From an uncultured Collinsella sp. (GTDB lineage Bacteria > Actinomycetota > Coriobacteriia > Coriobacteriales > Coriobacteriaceae), in contig CAJJZP010000006.1 in NCBI GenBank assembly GCA_905197665.1, positions 1-64,000 of the forward strand: 64,000 nt of DNA, read 5' to 3'. The translations under genes were made by a program, and so were the position numbers. This document shows positions 15,996-24,386 of the stretch, piece after piece (the stretch's first letter is position 1; each line of letters starts with the position of its first letter). The notes under the pieces were generated by a model, which searched no databases, had not been told where the DNA came from, and was given only the letters and a program-made list of their open reading frames with translations.

Positions 15996-18299
15996 TCACG
16001 GTCGCTGGCATCGCATCGCAAAGCCATTCGCAGTCGGTGTGACGGTAATGTCGCCGTGTTCGATGGTACACGCGAAATCACCACCCGCTTCCTTAACGGC
16101 ATCGATGCAGGCATCGGACGGATGGCCGTATCGATTCCCCTCACCGGCGCTTGCGAGGGAAAGCTCGGGCTTCAGGACGTCCAGCAACTCGCCATCGACT
16201 GAAACCTTGGAGCCGTGATGCCCAAGTTTAAGGACATCGATATCCCCCACCTCCTGCACGAATTCCCGCTCTTGGTCGAGCTCGGCATCACCGGTGAGAA
16301 GTATTCGCAGGCCCTTGCCTTCCTGAACATAAGAGAGCAGCAGGACAAGCGAGTCCTCATTTCCCTCGCCATCCACGGACTCGAATGGCCACATCACGCG
16401 AGCGCAAAATGAGCCGATATCGACCGTATCCCCACGGCGCACCTGCCGATACTCCACGCCAGGTCGGTTCAATACCTCGGCAGGAGCATCCTCCAGCGCA
16501 TCCGCCGCCACGGCAATCGTTCCGACCGAAAACTGTTCGAGCACGGCAGGCAGACCACCCCAGTGATCCTCATCCCAATGCGTCACAAAGACGGCATCGA
16601 TATGGTGTACGTTATTGCGGACCAGCGCGCTCACCACGCGCTCATCGAGCCCACAGTCCACGAGCGCCACTGCGCCGCCCTGGCGGATAAGAATCGCATC
16701 GGCCTGGCCAACATCGAGGACCGTAACCGAAGACGGAGCGAATCGATCCCAGTAGACGTACGGAATCGCAGGCAAGAGCACCAGGCATGCAAGCCCCACC
16801 GCCATAGGACGTGCACGGGGACGCGGCCACCAGACCAGCAGAGCCGCCAGCAAACACGGCACAAGGTAAATCCACATGCTATCGGGCGGCACGCTCACGG
16901 ATGCACCCGGCACGGCGGCAAACAGCTGCTCGAAGAACAACGCGCACCGGGCGGCAATCATGGGTACGACGAGTGCCCAAGCCTGCAACGGCGCCACGAG
17001 CGAAAAGGGAACCAGCACAATCGACACAGCGAGCAGTAGACTCACCACCGGACTGATGACCGCATTCGCCAGCGGAGCAATGAGCGAGAACGTACCGAAA
17101 GCAGGAATAGTGATGGGCAGCGTCGCCAACTGTGAGCACAGTGTGACGGAAAGCATGCTGGCAACGCCCGTCGGCACACCCAGCTCACCCAAAGCATAGG
17201 TGGCGTACGGGCAAAAGCACAGGATGGCAAAGACACTGGCACACGAGAGCTGAAAACCCATATCGAACAGCACCGTTGGGCGGAGCAGCACAAAGATGGA
17301 CATGATTACGAAGAGTGCCGATGCGCCATGTCGACGACGCCCCGCGCCGTTTACGACAAGCGTCGCGAACACCATGCAGCACGCGCGCACGGCCGAAGGA
17401 GACGCGCCCGTAAAGACAGCGTAACCCACAAGCGTTATCGCCAATATCGCCCGTTGAAGACAACGTGAACACCGAGTCTTTTGCAATAAACCCTCGATTA
17501 CAAACCCCACGATAGCCAAATGGCTGCCCGATACGGCGATAAGATGCGCAGTTCCCGTCACCGAAAACCATTCGCCCGCCGGCTGGGCGCGCAGCTCAGC
17601 CGAACGACCGCAGACAACACCGGCTATGAGCGCACGCGCCGGGTCGGTCGCAGGCGCGATAGACGCAAGCAGCCCATTTCGCAGTCGAAGCAGCGGCTCC
17701 GGAGAGCCCTCATCGACCGACACAATCCGAACGGCTTTAACCTTGCGCGCCTCGCCTCGAAGCACGCGTGAGCGCCCATACGCATCGTTCTCAAAGCGCG
17801 AAATTCGACCGATAGCACGTACATGCGAACCGGCGCCGAGCTCGCGATCACACGACAGCCGCACCTGACCCAAACGCTTTTCGCCCGCATACGCATCGCA
17901 GGTATAGGAGTACGCACCGTCACTGATGGACGGGTCGCCGTGCACAACAAACTCGAGACTGCTCGCAGCCCGATTATCCAGTGCGCTCGAAGCACGCAGT
18001 GTCCCGATCGCCCAACCCGCGGACACGACCGCCCCCGCCAAGAAGCCAAGGCCCGCGGCATAAAGCCATCGTCTCCACCGCACAAGGCGCATACAGGACC
18101 GAGCCAATACGATACAAGCCGCAGCCGCAACGGGAATGGCCATAAGCGACGCGACGGGCGCTGCCCGCTCTCCCAACAGCAAATCGGCCGCCATGTTAAG
18201 TACCAAGCCACAGCTCACACACAAGCCGGCACAAAGCGCCATCGTCCACGGCATCAATGGCCGTGGTGGCATCACTTGCTCACGATCGGTCGCACTCAT
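15996..18299 (-). CDS. comEC: DNA uptake channel protein ComEC/Rec2
   Basis: ComEC forms the inner-membrane channel that admits single-stranded DNA during natural transformation. The 767-residue protein has an N-terminal membrane part, a soluble OB-like region, the ComEC competence domain with many membrane segments (GTAHLIAVSGSHLAIVG), and a C-terminal metallo-beta-lactamase-like domain. That domain has an intact HWDEDHWGG near residue 573 and LGHHGSK further on. The start ATG overlaps the comEA stop (ATGA), so translation is coupled. With an intact nuclease-like domain the system looks functional, though competence has to be shown. Confidence 0.94.
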   Translation of the reverse strand: MSATDREQVMPPRPLMPWTMALCAGLCVSCGLVLNMAADLLLGERAAPVASLMAIPVAAAACIVLARSCMRLVRWRRWLYAAGLGFLAGAVVSAGWAIGTLRASSALDNRAASSLEFVVHGDPSISDGAYSYTCDAYAGEKRLGQVRLSCDRELGAGSHVRAIGRISRFENDAYGRSRVLRGEARKVKAVRIVSVDEGSPEPLLRLRNGLLASIAPATDPARALIAGVVCGRSAELRAQPAGEWFSVTGTAHLIAVSGSHLAIVGFVIEGLLQKTRCSRCLQRAILAITLVGYAVFTGASPSAVRACCMVFATLVVNGAGRRRHGASALFVIMSIFVLLRPTVLFDMGFQLSCASVFAILCFCPYATYALGELGVPTGVASMLSVTLCSQLATLPITIPAFGTFSLIAPLANAVISPVVSLLLAVSIVLVPFSLVAPLQAWALVVPMIAARCALFFEQLFAAVPGASVSVPPDSMWIYLVPCLLAALLVWWPRPRARPMAVGLACLVLLPAIPYVYWDRFAPSSVTVLDVGQADAILIRQGGAVALVDCGLDERVVSALVRNNVHHIDAVFVTHWDEDHWGGLPAVLEQFSVGTIAVAADALEDAPAEVLNRPGVEYRQVRRGDTVDIGSFCARVMWPFESVDGEGNEDSLVLLLSYVQEGKGLRILLTGDAELDQEREFVQEVGDIDVLKLGHHGSKVSVDGELLDVLKPELSLASAGEGNRYGHPSDACIDAVKEAGGDFACTIEHGDITVTPTANGFAMRCQRP

Positions 18300-19006
18300 A
18301 CGCAAATGCAATCTTTGATTTTGGCGAGCTTCTTCTCACCAATCCCCGATACGCGCATCAGGTCATCGACTGAGGCAAAAGCACCGTTCTTTGTCCGCTC
18401 ATCGATAATCGACTGAGCCATAGAAGGCCCGATACCAGAAAGCGTCTGCAGCTCCGCCGCACTTGCCGTATTGATGTTCACGAGCCCCGACGAAGACCCC
18501 GCGCCGGGAGTCGTGTCAGCACCGATTTCGGCCCCGTCGACCGCCCCAGCCGCTTGTTGCTCCCCCACCGTCGGAACATAGATCTTTTGGCCATCTGTGA
18601 TCTTGGATGCACGATTAAGCCCTGTCACATCCGCCTCGGCCGTAAGCCCTCCGGCGGCATCGATCGCTTGGGACACCCGTGTTCCATCTTTGAGCCGATA
18701 CACGCCAGGCCTAACAACGGCGCCATCCACATCGACGTACACCTCGGCAGCAGAGGAGCTCTTGGCCGAAGACTCATCGGCATCATCAGGAGACGCATCC
18801 CCGGCCCCGCGCACATCCGAGGAGCTCGCCTCATCACTATGCTCAAACGACACGCCGCTGGAGCGGCTATTAAAACTTGCCATCGCTAAGCCGCTCGCGG
18901 CGGCAATGACAACCAAAATCGCCACCACCACCGCCTTGTGTCCGAGCAGCTTTTCTGCCCACCGGTCCATCCGTTTAACCCGTTCGTGTTGTTCGCGCTG
19001 CGCCAT
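18296..19006 (-). CDS. comEA: DNA receptor ComEA (SLBB plus helix-hairpin-helix)
   Basis: ComEA binds double-stranded DNA outside the membrane and passes it to ComEC. A single membrane segment spans about residues 25-45. A Ser/Asp/Glu-rich linker follows, then an SLBB domain (VYVDVDGAVVRPGVYRL, about 88-125). The C-terminal HhH repeat pair is at about 172-236 (LVNINTASAAELQTLSGIG). The ATG at 19006 has GGGAGG upstream; 236 residues. The overlap with comEC shows an operon. Confidence 0.93.
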   Translation of the reverse strand: MAQREQHERVKRMDRWAEKLLGHKAVVVAILVVIAAASGLAMASFNSRSSGVSFEHSDEASSSDVRGAGDASPDDADESSAKSSSAAEVYVDVDGAVVRPGVYRLKDGTRVSQAIDAAGGLTAEADVTGLNRASKITDGQKIYVPTVGEQQAAGAVDGAEIGADTTPGAGSSSGLVNINTASAAELQTLSGIGPSMAQSIIDERTKNGAFASVDDLMRVSGIGEKKLAKIKDCICV

Positions 19007-19176
19007 AGCAAAACCTCCCAACACCATCGTGTCAGGAAACGAACGCCGCAGCCTCCGCACGCCCACGCCGGTTTTCGCGGTCAAACCAAAAGTTAACCAA
19101 AACCTTGCGCAAATGTGCCCGTTTATTCAGGCACACGTCAGCAAATGAACACTTAGCCGCAAAATGCCCAGATAGC

Positions 19177-19209
19177 AAAAGACCGACGATGCAGGCGCAT
19201 CGTCGGTCT
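19177..19209 (-). terminator. Terminator of the mihF-gmk-rpoZ-thiI unit
   Basis: A perfect 13-bp stem (arms 19180-19192 and 19197-19209) with a four-base loop is followed on the minus strand by TTTT, 11 bases past the thiI stop. Confidence 0.9.
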
Positions 19210-19219
19210 ATGCACAAAT

Positions 19220-20464
19220 TTACTCGTGATCTTGGTAAATCTCACGCGGAGCAAGCTCAGAATGTTTGCGTTTTAAGGTCTTAGGGGCCTTGTACGTGTT
19301 GCTCTCGAAGTCGATGTACTCGGTCTGCTTGAGCAGACGCTCAATCATCTCCTCATGATCAAACAGTTTCCAGGCCTCATGCACGGCATCGAGTTTAGCG
19401 TGCGTCTCGGGACGGCGCGGCATAAACAGCGTGCAGCAGTCGGGAGCGGCCTCAGTCGAGATATCGAACGTACCGATCTCCTCGGCGCGTGCGATGATCT
19501 CCTGTTTGTCCGAACCGATGAGAGGACGGAACACGGGAATCTTCACGGCTTCGTTGACGGCCATGATGTTCTCAAGCGTTTGGGAGGCAACCTGCCCAAG
19601 CGATTCGCCCGTAACGATGGCCCTGGCACCCTCGATGTGTGCAATGCGCTCGGCAACCGAATACATAATGCGGCGATACATGATCACGCGCAGGTTACTG
19701 GGACAGGTGACCGAAATCTCACGCTGGCAGTCGCCAAACGGCACCACGTACAGGCGGCCGATCTGGACACCCGGCTCAAGCGCACGGATGATATCCTGCA
19801 CCAAATACTCGCTCGTATCGGGCGTCTGCGGACGACCGGAGAAATGCACCGGCACGCAGACCGCGCCGCGACGCGCGAGCATCCAAGTCGCCACCGGAGA
19901 ATCGATACCCGACGACAGCAGCGTCACGACCTTGCCGGCAGAACCCACCGGAAGGCCGCCAACGCCGCGCTCGGAGCGCGCATACACGTAGACACTACCC
20001 TGAACCACCAGAACGTGCACCATCGCGTCGGGGTCGTGCATCTGGACCTTTTTATCGGGAAACGCCTCACACAGCACCTCGCCAACCTGTCGATTGATAT
20101 CGATCGAGGTGAGCTCATAGTCAGTATTGGAGCGCTTGGCGTGCACCTTAAACGAATCGAAGGAACCAAACTCGCGCAGCGCCTTCACAGCAGCGGCGCA
20201 GTACTCCTGCGGGTCGCGGTTGGTGTGATACGCCAAAGACACACGGGCAACGCCGGGGACGGTGCGGATGACACGCGCCGCCTCGTCGGCCTGATGCTCG
20301 TTAAAGGTCACGAGGATATAACCGGAAATTCGAGACACGGCGTTCACGGAAAAGGCGGCCAAGGCCGCCTTGATGTTATCCATGAGGATATGCTCAAAAT
20401 GTGCGCGGTTCTTGCCCTTCAGCCCAACCTCGTGATAGTGGACTAGGCAGACGCGAGCCGCCAT
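19220..20464 (-). CDS. thiI: tRNA 4-thiouridine synthase ThiI
   Basis: ThiI adenylates U8 of tRNA and transfers sulfur to make s4U; some versions also feed thiamine thiazole synthesis. The THUMP domain covers about 60-165 and the PP-loop SSGIDSP lies near 184-192. The protein is 414 residues and lacks the C-terminal rhodanese domain of E. coli ThiI, as in Bacillus; a partner cysteine desulfurase would be needed. Its ATG follows the rpoZ stop with no gap. Confidence 0.94.
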   Translation of the reverse strand: MAARVCLVHYHEVGLKGKNRAHFEHILMDNIKAALAAFSVNAVSRISGYILVTFNEHQADEAARVIRTVPGVARVSLAYHTNRDPQEYCAAAVKALREFGSFDSFKVHAKRSNTDYELTSIDINRQVGEVLCEAFPDKKVQMHDPDAMVHVLVVQGSVYVYARSERGVGGLPVGSAGKVVTLLSSGIDSPVATWMLARRGAVCVPVHFSGRPQTPDTSEYLVQDIIRALEPGVQIGRLYVVPFGDCQREISVTCPSNLRVIMYRRIMYSVAERIAHIEGARAIVTGESLGQVASQTLENIMAVNEAVKIPVFRPLIGSDKQEIIARAEEIGTFDISTEAAPDCCTLFMPRRPETHAKLDAVHEAWKLFDHEEMIERLLKQTEYIDFESNTYKAPKTLKRKHSELAPREIYQDHE

Positions 20465-20746
20465 TTAGGCTTCAGCAACCTTGTGGCCGAGCGCCTTCTC
20501 GTAACGGGCCTCGTCGTAAGAGATGTCGCCGTCGACAATCTCGTCCATAGCCATCGAGATGGTATCGGCACCGGAAAGCCCGATGGTGATGTCATCGACA
20601 TCCTGGACGGCAAGCACGCGGTTGTGCTGGCCACGCAGCATGCTATTGATGTCGCAGGCGCGCTTGGAGGCAAGCGAAGCGAGCAGGAAGCGGTTGTGAT
20701 CGGTCTTCTCCAGAAGATCGTCAATGCAAGGCTTTACAACGGACAC
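20465..20746 (-). CDS. rpoZ: RNA polymerase omega subunit
   Basis: Omega assists assembly of the beta-prime subunit into RNA polymerase. The 93-residue protein contains the conserved core LASLASKRACDINSML, matching the family's (K)R(A)RQIN segment, and an acidic C-terminal part. It sits between gmk (5 bases away) and thiI, and the gmk-rpoZ pair is conserved across bacteria, which supports the call for so short a protein. Confidence 0.9.
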   Translation of the reverse strand: MSVVKPCIDDLLEKTDHNRFLLASLASKRACDINSMLRGQHNRVLAVQDVDDITIGLSGADTISMAMDEIVDGDISYDEARYEKALGHKVAEA

Positions 20747-20751
20747 GGACC

Positions 20752-21321
20752 TCAGATCCTTTCATGCATATCGAGAACGCGAACGAGCTCATCGGTCGCG
20801 CGGTCGAGATCGTCATTCACCACGACGTCGTCGTAGCGGTCGGCAAGGGCAAGCTCATCGGCGGCGTTTGCCATACGCAGCTCAATCGTCTCGGGCGTCT
20901 CGGTACCGCGACCGACTAGACGCTCGCGGAGCACCTCAAGCGAAGGCGGCTTGATAAAGATCAGCACGGCCTCGGGGAAACGCTCCTTCACCTGCAGGGC
21001 GCCCTGGACATCGATCTCCAAAATCAGAGACGAGCCCGAGGCGAGCTTGGATGTGACCTCGCTCACCAACGTGCCGTAGCAGTTACCGTGGACCTCGGCC
21101 CACTCAACAAACTCACCGTTTGCCACGCGGCGGTCGAACTCCTCGCGCGTCAGAAAAAAGTAGTTGACGCCGTCGACCTCACCTTTGCGTGGTGCTCGCG
21201 TGGTAGCCGAAACCGTCAGACCCAGGTTCGAGCGGCGCTCGCGCACACGAGTGACGAGCGTACCCTTGCCTGCGCCTGACGGTCCAGAAATCACAAAGAG
21301 CTTGGAATCCTGAGCGCTCAC
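20752..21321 (-). CDS. gmk: Guanylate kinase
   Basis: Converts GMP to GDP with ATP. The P-loop GPSGAGKG is at residues 13-20. The GMP-binding segment TTRAPRKGEVDGVNYFF follows, and the LILEIDVQGA strand and the LVGRGTETPE lid are intact. Length 189 is typical. It begins directly after mihF ends and precedes rpoZ. Confidence 0.96.
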   Translation of the reverse strand: MSAQDSKLFVISGPSGAGKGTLVTRVRERRSNLGLTVSATTRAPRKGEVDGVNYFFLTREEFDRRVANGEFVEWAEVHGNCYGTLVSEVTSKLASGSSLILEIDVQGALQVKERFPEAVLIFIKPPSLEVLRERLVGRGTETPETIELRMANAADELALADRYDDVVVNDDLDRATDELVRVLDMHERI

Positions 21322-21630
21322 TTATTTGGTCAGCTGCTCGAGGAGCTGCTCGCGCTGACGGACGCCGAGGCCCTGGACGCGACGGGTAGCGGAGATACCG
21401 AGCTCCTCCATGATCTTGGCGGCCTTGGCCTTGCCATAACCAGGGAGAGACTCGATGAGAGTGGAAACCTTCATGCGGGAAGCGATGGGGTCATCGGAGT
21501 TGAGCACGGATTCGAGGGACTTCTCGCCCTTCTTGATCTGCTCGCGAAGCTCAGCGCGGGCGTGACGTGCGGCAGCAGCCTTCTCAAGAGCCTGCTTGCG
21601 CTGCTCGTCGGTAAGCTGAGGGAGTGCCAT
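21322..21630 (-). CDS. mihF: Integration host factor, actinobacterial type (mIHF)
   Basis: mIHF is a small DNA-bending nucleoid protein of Actinobacteria, unrelated to enterobacterial IHF. The 102-residue product has an Arg/Lys/Ala-rich helix at the start and the helix-two-turn-helix core (ESLPGYGKAKAAKIMEELGI). A Q-R-rich end follows. The ATG at 21630 follows GGAGG. The mihF-gmk-rpoZ order is that of Actinobacteria and is one reason for placing the organism there. Confidence 0.92.
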   Translation of the reverse strand: MALPQLTDEQRKQALEKAAAARHARAELREQIKKGEKSLESVLNSDDPIASRMKVSTLIESLPGYGKAKAAKIMEELGISATRRVQGLGVRQREQLLEQLTK

Positions 21631-21674
21631 TCGTACCTCCAAATAGTTGGGTTATATCTGATTCAATAATTAGC

Positions 21675-21680
21675 ATTTTA
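21675..21680 (-). promoter_or_regulatory. Extended -10 promoter of mihF
   Basis: TAAAAT preceded by TGC on the minus strand lies about 45 bases upstream of the mihF start. The -35 region is a poor match. The rest of the 240-base gap up to pyrF shows no gene. Confidence 0.5.
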
Positions 21681-21869
21681 GCACGTAGAACGTACAAAAT
21701 GCCCAATCGCGGCTCCATAGGTTAGACGATACCCGCAAAAAGTGCAATATACTGCGCCCAAAGTTAAGCCCCTGACCTGCGATTCCACACAAAGGATGGG
21801 AAAGTTTACGCAGGCACAGAGGCTATTTTGTGCTAATGAGACCCAAAAGTGGTGACTTAGGGGAATCTT

Positions 21870-22586
21870 TTACGCGACGTTTTCGACCAGCTCGGCGACG
21901 ATGGCGTCAAAGGCGGCAACCGGATCGTCGGCACCGGTGATGGGACGGCCCACCACAATGTGGCTTGCGCCGCGCTCGATAGCCTGGGAAGGCGTCGCCA
22001 CGCGGGACTGGTCACCAAGGGCGGCACCCACCGGACGCACACCCGGAGTCACGATCAGGGCATCAGGACCCAGCAGCTCACGCATGTCGTGAGCCTCCAT
22101 CGGTGAGCACACGATGCCATCGATGCCGTTGGCCTGAGCAAGCTTTGCCAAGCGGGCGGCCTCCTCGGCCACGGGAGACTCGACGCCGATCTCGCTCAAG
22201 GCATCCTGATTCATGCTCGTGAGCACGGTGATGGCGACGAGCTTTGCGCGGTCCTCACGCGCCTCCTCGGCACCCTCGCGGCAGGCAGCGAGCATAGCAC
22301 CCGAGCCCAGGCCGTGGACCGAAAGCAGGTCGGCACCGGCAAGCGAGGCCGAGCGGGCAGCGCCGCGCACCTGATGCGGAATGTCATGGAACTTAAGGTC
22401 GAGGAAGACCTTAAAGCCAAGGTCCTTAAAGGTCTTGACGATCTGGGGACCCTCAGCGTAATAGAGCGTCATGCCGACCTTGAGCCAGGTGGCATGGCCC
22501 GAAAGCTCGTGGGCGAGCTCGAGCGCGCGCTCACGGTCGCAGTCGAGGGCGACGATAACACGGTCGCGGGCATCATTCTCTAGCAT
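21870..22586 (-). CDS. pyrF: Orotidine 5'-phosphate decarboxylase
   Basis: Catalyses the last step of UMP synthesis. The catalytic DLKFHDIP is at residues 63-70 (D63, K65, D68). The phosphate-binding TPGVRP and VVGRPIT motifs are near the C-terminus. This is the bacterial group I enzyme, 238 residues. It overlaps the end of pyrD by 7 bases and closes the pyr operon. I see no clear terminator behind it by eye. Confidence 0.97.
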   Translation of the reverse strand: MLENDARDRVIVALDCDRERALELAHELSGHATWLKVGMTLYYAEGPQIVKTFKDLGFKVFLDLKFHDIPHQVRGAARSASLAGADLLSVHGLGSGAMLAACREGAEEAREDRAKLVAITVLTSMNQDALSEIGVESPVAEEAARLAKLAQANGIDGIVCSPMEAHDMRELLGPDALIVTPGVRPVGAALGDQSRVATPSQAIERGASHIVVGRPITGADDPVAAFDAIVAELVENVA

Positions 22587-23503
22587 TCGAAAGCACCCAC
22601 CAGCTCGTTGATGTCCTTTACGCCCTGGGACTCGGCCCAGGCCTCGAGCTCATGCGCGATCTTAAGCGAAGCACACGGATCGACGAAGTTGGCCATGCCG
22701 ACCGACACGCAGGTGGCGCCGGCCAGGATAAACTCAGCCGCATCCTCGCCAGTCATGACACCGCCGACACCGTTGATGGGGATATCGACGGCCTGGGCAA
22801 CCTCCCAGACCATGCGCACGGCGATGTGGTGGCACAGCGGGCCCGAAAGGCCGCCCTTGGGCTTGGCCACGCGGGACTTGCGGGTATGGACGTCGATGGC
22901 CATGCCCTGGATGGAGTTGATGACCGAAAGGCCGTCGGCGCCGGCAGCCTCGAGGGCCTTGGCGATCTCAGCGACGTTGACCGGCGCCATCTTCACGAAC
23001 AGCGGCTTATCAGTCACCTTGCGGCAGGCGGCCATGACGGAAGAGGCGCCCTCGGGCGTGGAGCCCATGGCGGCACCGCCGGCGGCGATGTTGGGGCAGC
23101 TCACGTTGATCTCGTAGCCGGCAGCCCAGGGGCATAGCTCGACATACATCTCGAGTGCGCGGACAAACTCGTCAACGGAGTGACCGGCAACCTGACAGAT
23201 GACCTGGCAGCCGTCCTTGGACAGCTGTTCGAGCCACGGACCGGACTCGCGGGCAAAGGCGGCCACGCCGGGGTTCTGAAGACCCACGGAGTTGATCATA
23301 CCGCCGGGAATTTCGGCCATGCGGGGCGCGGGATTGCCGGGCCAGGGCTCGGCAGCGCAACCCTTGGTGGTGATGGCGCCCAGCTGGGAAACATCAAAGA
23401 AGTTCTGGAACTGCCAACCGTAGCCAAAGGTACCGGCTGCGGTGTTAATGGGGTTCTGCATCTTGACGCCGCCGAAATCGACGGCCATGTTCACGGTACC
23501 CAC
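22580..23503 (-). CDS. pyrD: Dihydroorotate dehydrogenase B, catalytic subunit
   Basis: Oxidises dihydroorotate to orotate using FMN; in class 1B electrons pass through PyrK to NAD. The active-site cysteine lies in NVSCPN near residue 133, and the FMN barrel features GVGGVMTGEDA are present. The start is ambiguous. I favour the GTG at 23503, overlapping the pyrK stop (TAGTG) with AAGGTGG upstream, giving 307 residues. The ATG at 23488 is an alternative. Class 1B follows from the adjacent pyrK. Confidence 0.95.
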   Translation of the reverse strand: MGTVNMAVDFGGVKMQNPINTAAGTFGYGWQFQNFFDVSQLGAITTKGCAAEPWPGNPAPRMAEIPGGMINSVGLQNPGVAAFARESGPWLEQLSKDGCQVICQVAGHSVDEFVRALEMYVELCPWAAGYEINVSCPNIAAGGAAMGSTPEGASSVMAACRKVTDKPLFVKMAPVNVAEIAKALEAAGADGLSVINSIQGMAIDVHTRKSRVAKPKGGLSGPLCHHIAVRMVWEVAQAVDIPINGVGGVMTGEDAAEFILAGATCVSVGMANFVDPCASLKIAHELEAWAESQGVKDINELVGAFEC

Positions 23504-24294
23504 TAGAAGACCACCACCTTGGAAGCATCGAACACGGGGCCGCACATACAAGCACCCTTCATACCGTCAACCGTCTCGACATTGCAGGTGTTGCAGGCGC
23601 CAAAGCCACAGCTCATCATGCGCTCGAGCGACACCTCGCAGTACACACCGGCCTCGGCGGCAGCGGCGGCGACCTTCTTCATCATGACGGCGGGGCCGCA
23701 GCTGGCGACGTAGTCGTAGCCGCCCTCTCCAAGCAGCTCGGCTGCCGGATCGGTGCAAAAACCGTGCGTGCCGAGCGAACCGTCGTCGGTGCACACGTTA
23801 ACCGTGGCGCCCAGCGCACGGAACTCATCGACACCCACGACTTTGGAAGCGGTGCCAAAGCCCAGGCACACGTCCACATCAACACCCTGCTCGGCAAGCA
23901 TGCCGGCAAGACACAGCACAGGCGGAACGCCGATGCCACCGGCGACGAGCAGTGCCTTCCTGGTGCCCTCGGGTACCATCCAGCCACGGCCACCGGGGCC
24001 CAACAGGTTAGAGGTGGAGCCAGGGCCCATCTGAGACAAACGGCGGGTATCGTCGCCCACGACGGCGTACCACAGCTCGACGGTGCCGGCCTCGGCGTCG
24101 GCGCGATAGAAGCTCAGGGGCACGCGAAGCAGCGAGGAGGCATCGCCGGGCACGGCAATGTTCACAAACTGACCGGGCTTGAGCGCACTTGCAAGCTTGG
24201 GGGCCGAGATTACGAGCGAGAAGATGCCGTCGGCGATCTCCTGGTTCGAGACGACCTCGAAGTCGTGCATGCGTGCAGTGGAAGGTGTGGGCAT
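23503..24294 (-). CDS. pyrK: Dihydroorotate dehydrogenase B, electron transfer subunit
   Basis: PyrK carries FAD and a 2Fe-2S cluster and links PyrD to NAD. The N-terminal ferredoxin reductase fold has RVPLSFY for FAD binding and VAGGIGVPP for nucleotide. The cluster cysteines are C229, C234, C237 and C249 or C251 in CGFGACNTC and CMCG. Length 263. The ATG at 24294 follows GGAGC. Confidence 0.95.
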   Translation of the reverse strand: MPTPSTARMHDFEVVSNQEIADGIFSLVISAPKLASALKPGQFVNIAVPGDASSLLRVPLSFYRADAEAGTVELWYAVVGDDTRRLSQMGPGSTSNLLGPGGRGWMVPEGTRKALLVAGGIGVPPVLCLAGMLAEQGVDVDVCLGFGTASKVVGVDEFRALGATVNVCTDDGSLGTHGFCTDPAAELLGEGGYDYVASCGPAVMMKKVAAAAAEAGVYCEVSLERMMSCGFGACNTCNVETVDGMKGACMCGPVFDASKVVVF

Positions 24295-24386
24295 AGACGC
24301 TCCAATCCCCCATGCGATTGCATGGTCAAAACGAACAGAAAGCGCGGCACCGCAAGGGCACCGCGCACAAAAGCGATAAGGCTATG
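24295..24386 (-). promoter_or_regulatory. pyrC-pyrK spacer with GC-rich hairpin
   Basis: This 92-base spacer is the only real gap inside the pyr operon. On the minus strand a GCGCGG / CCGCGC stem is followed by a T-rich stretch. It could be a partial terminator or processing site reducing pyrKDF relative to pyrRBC. No promoter is obvious. Confidence 0.4.
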
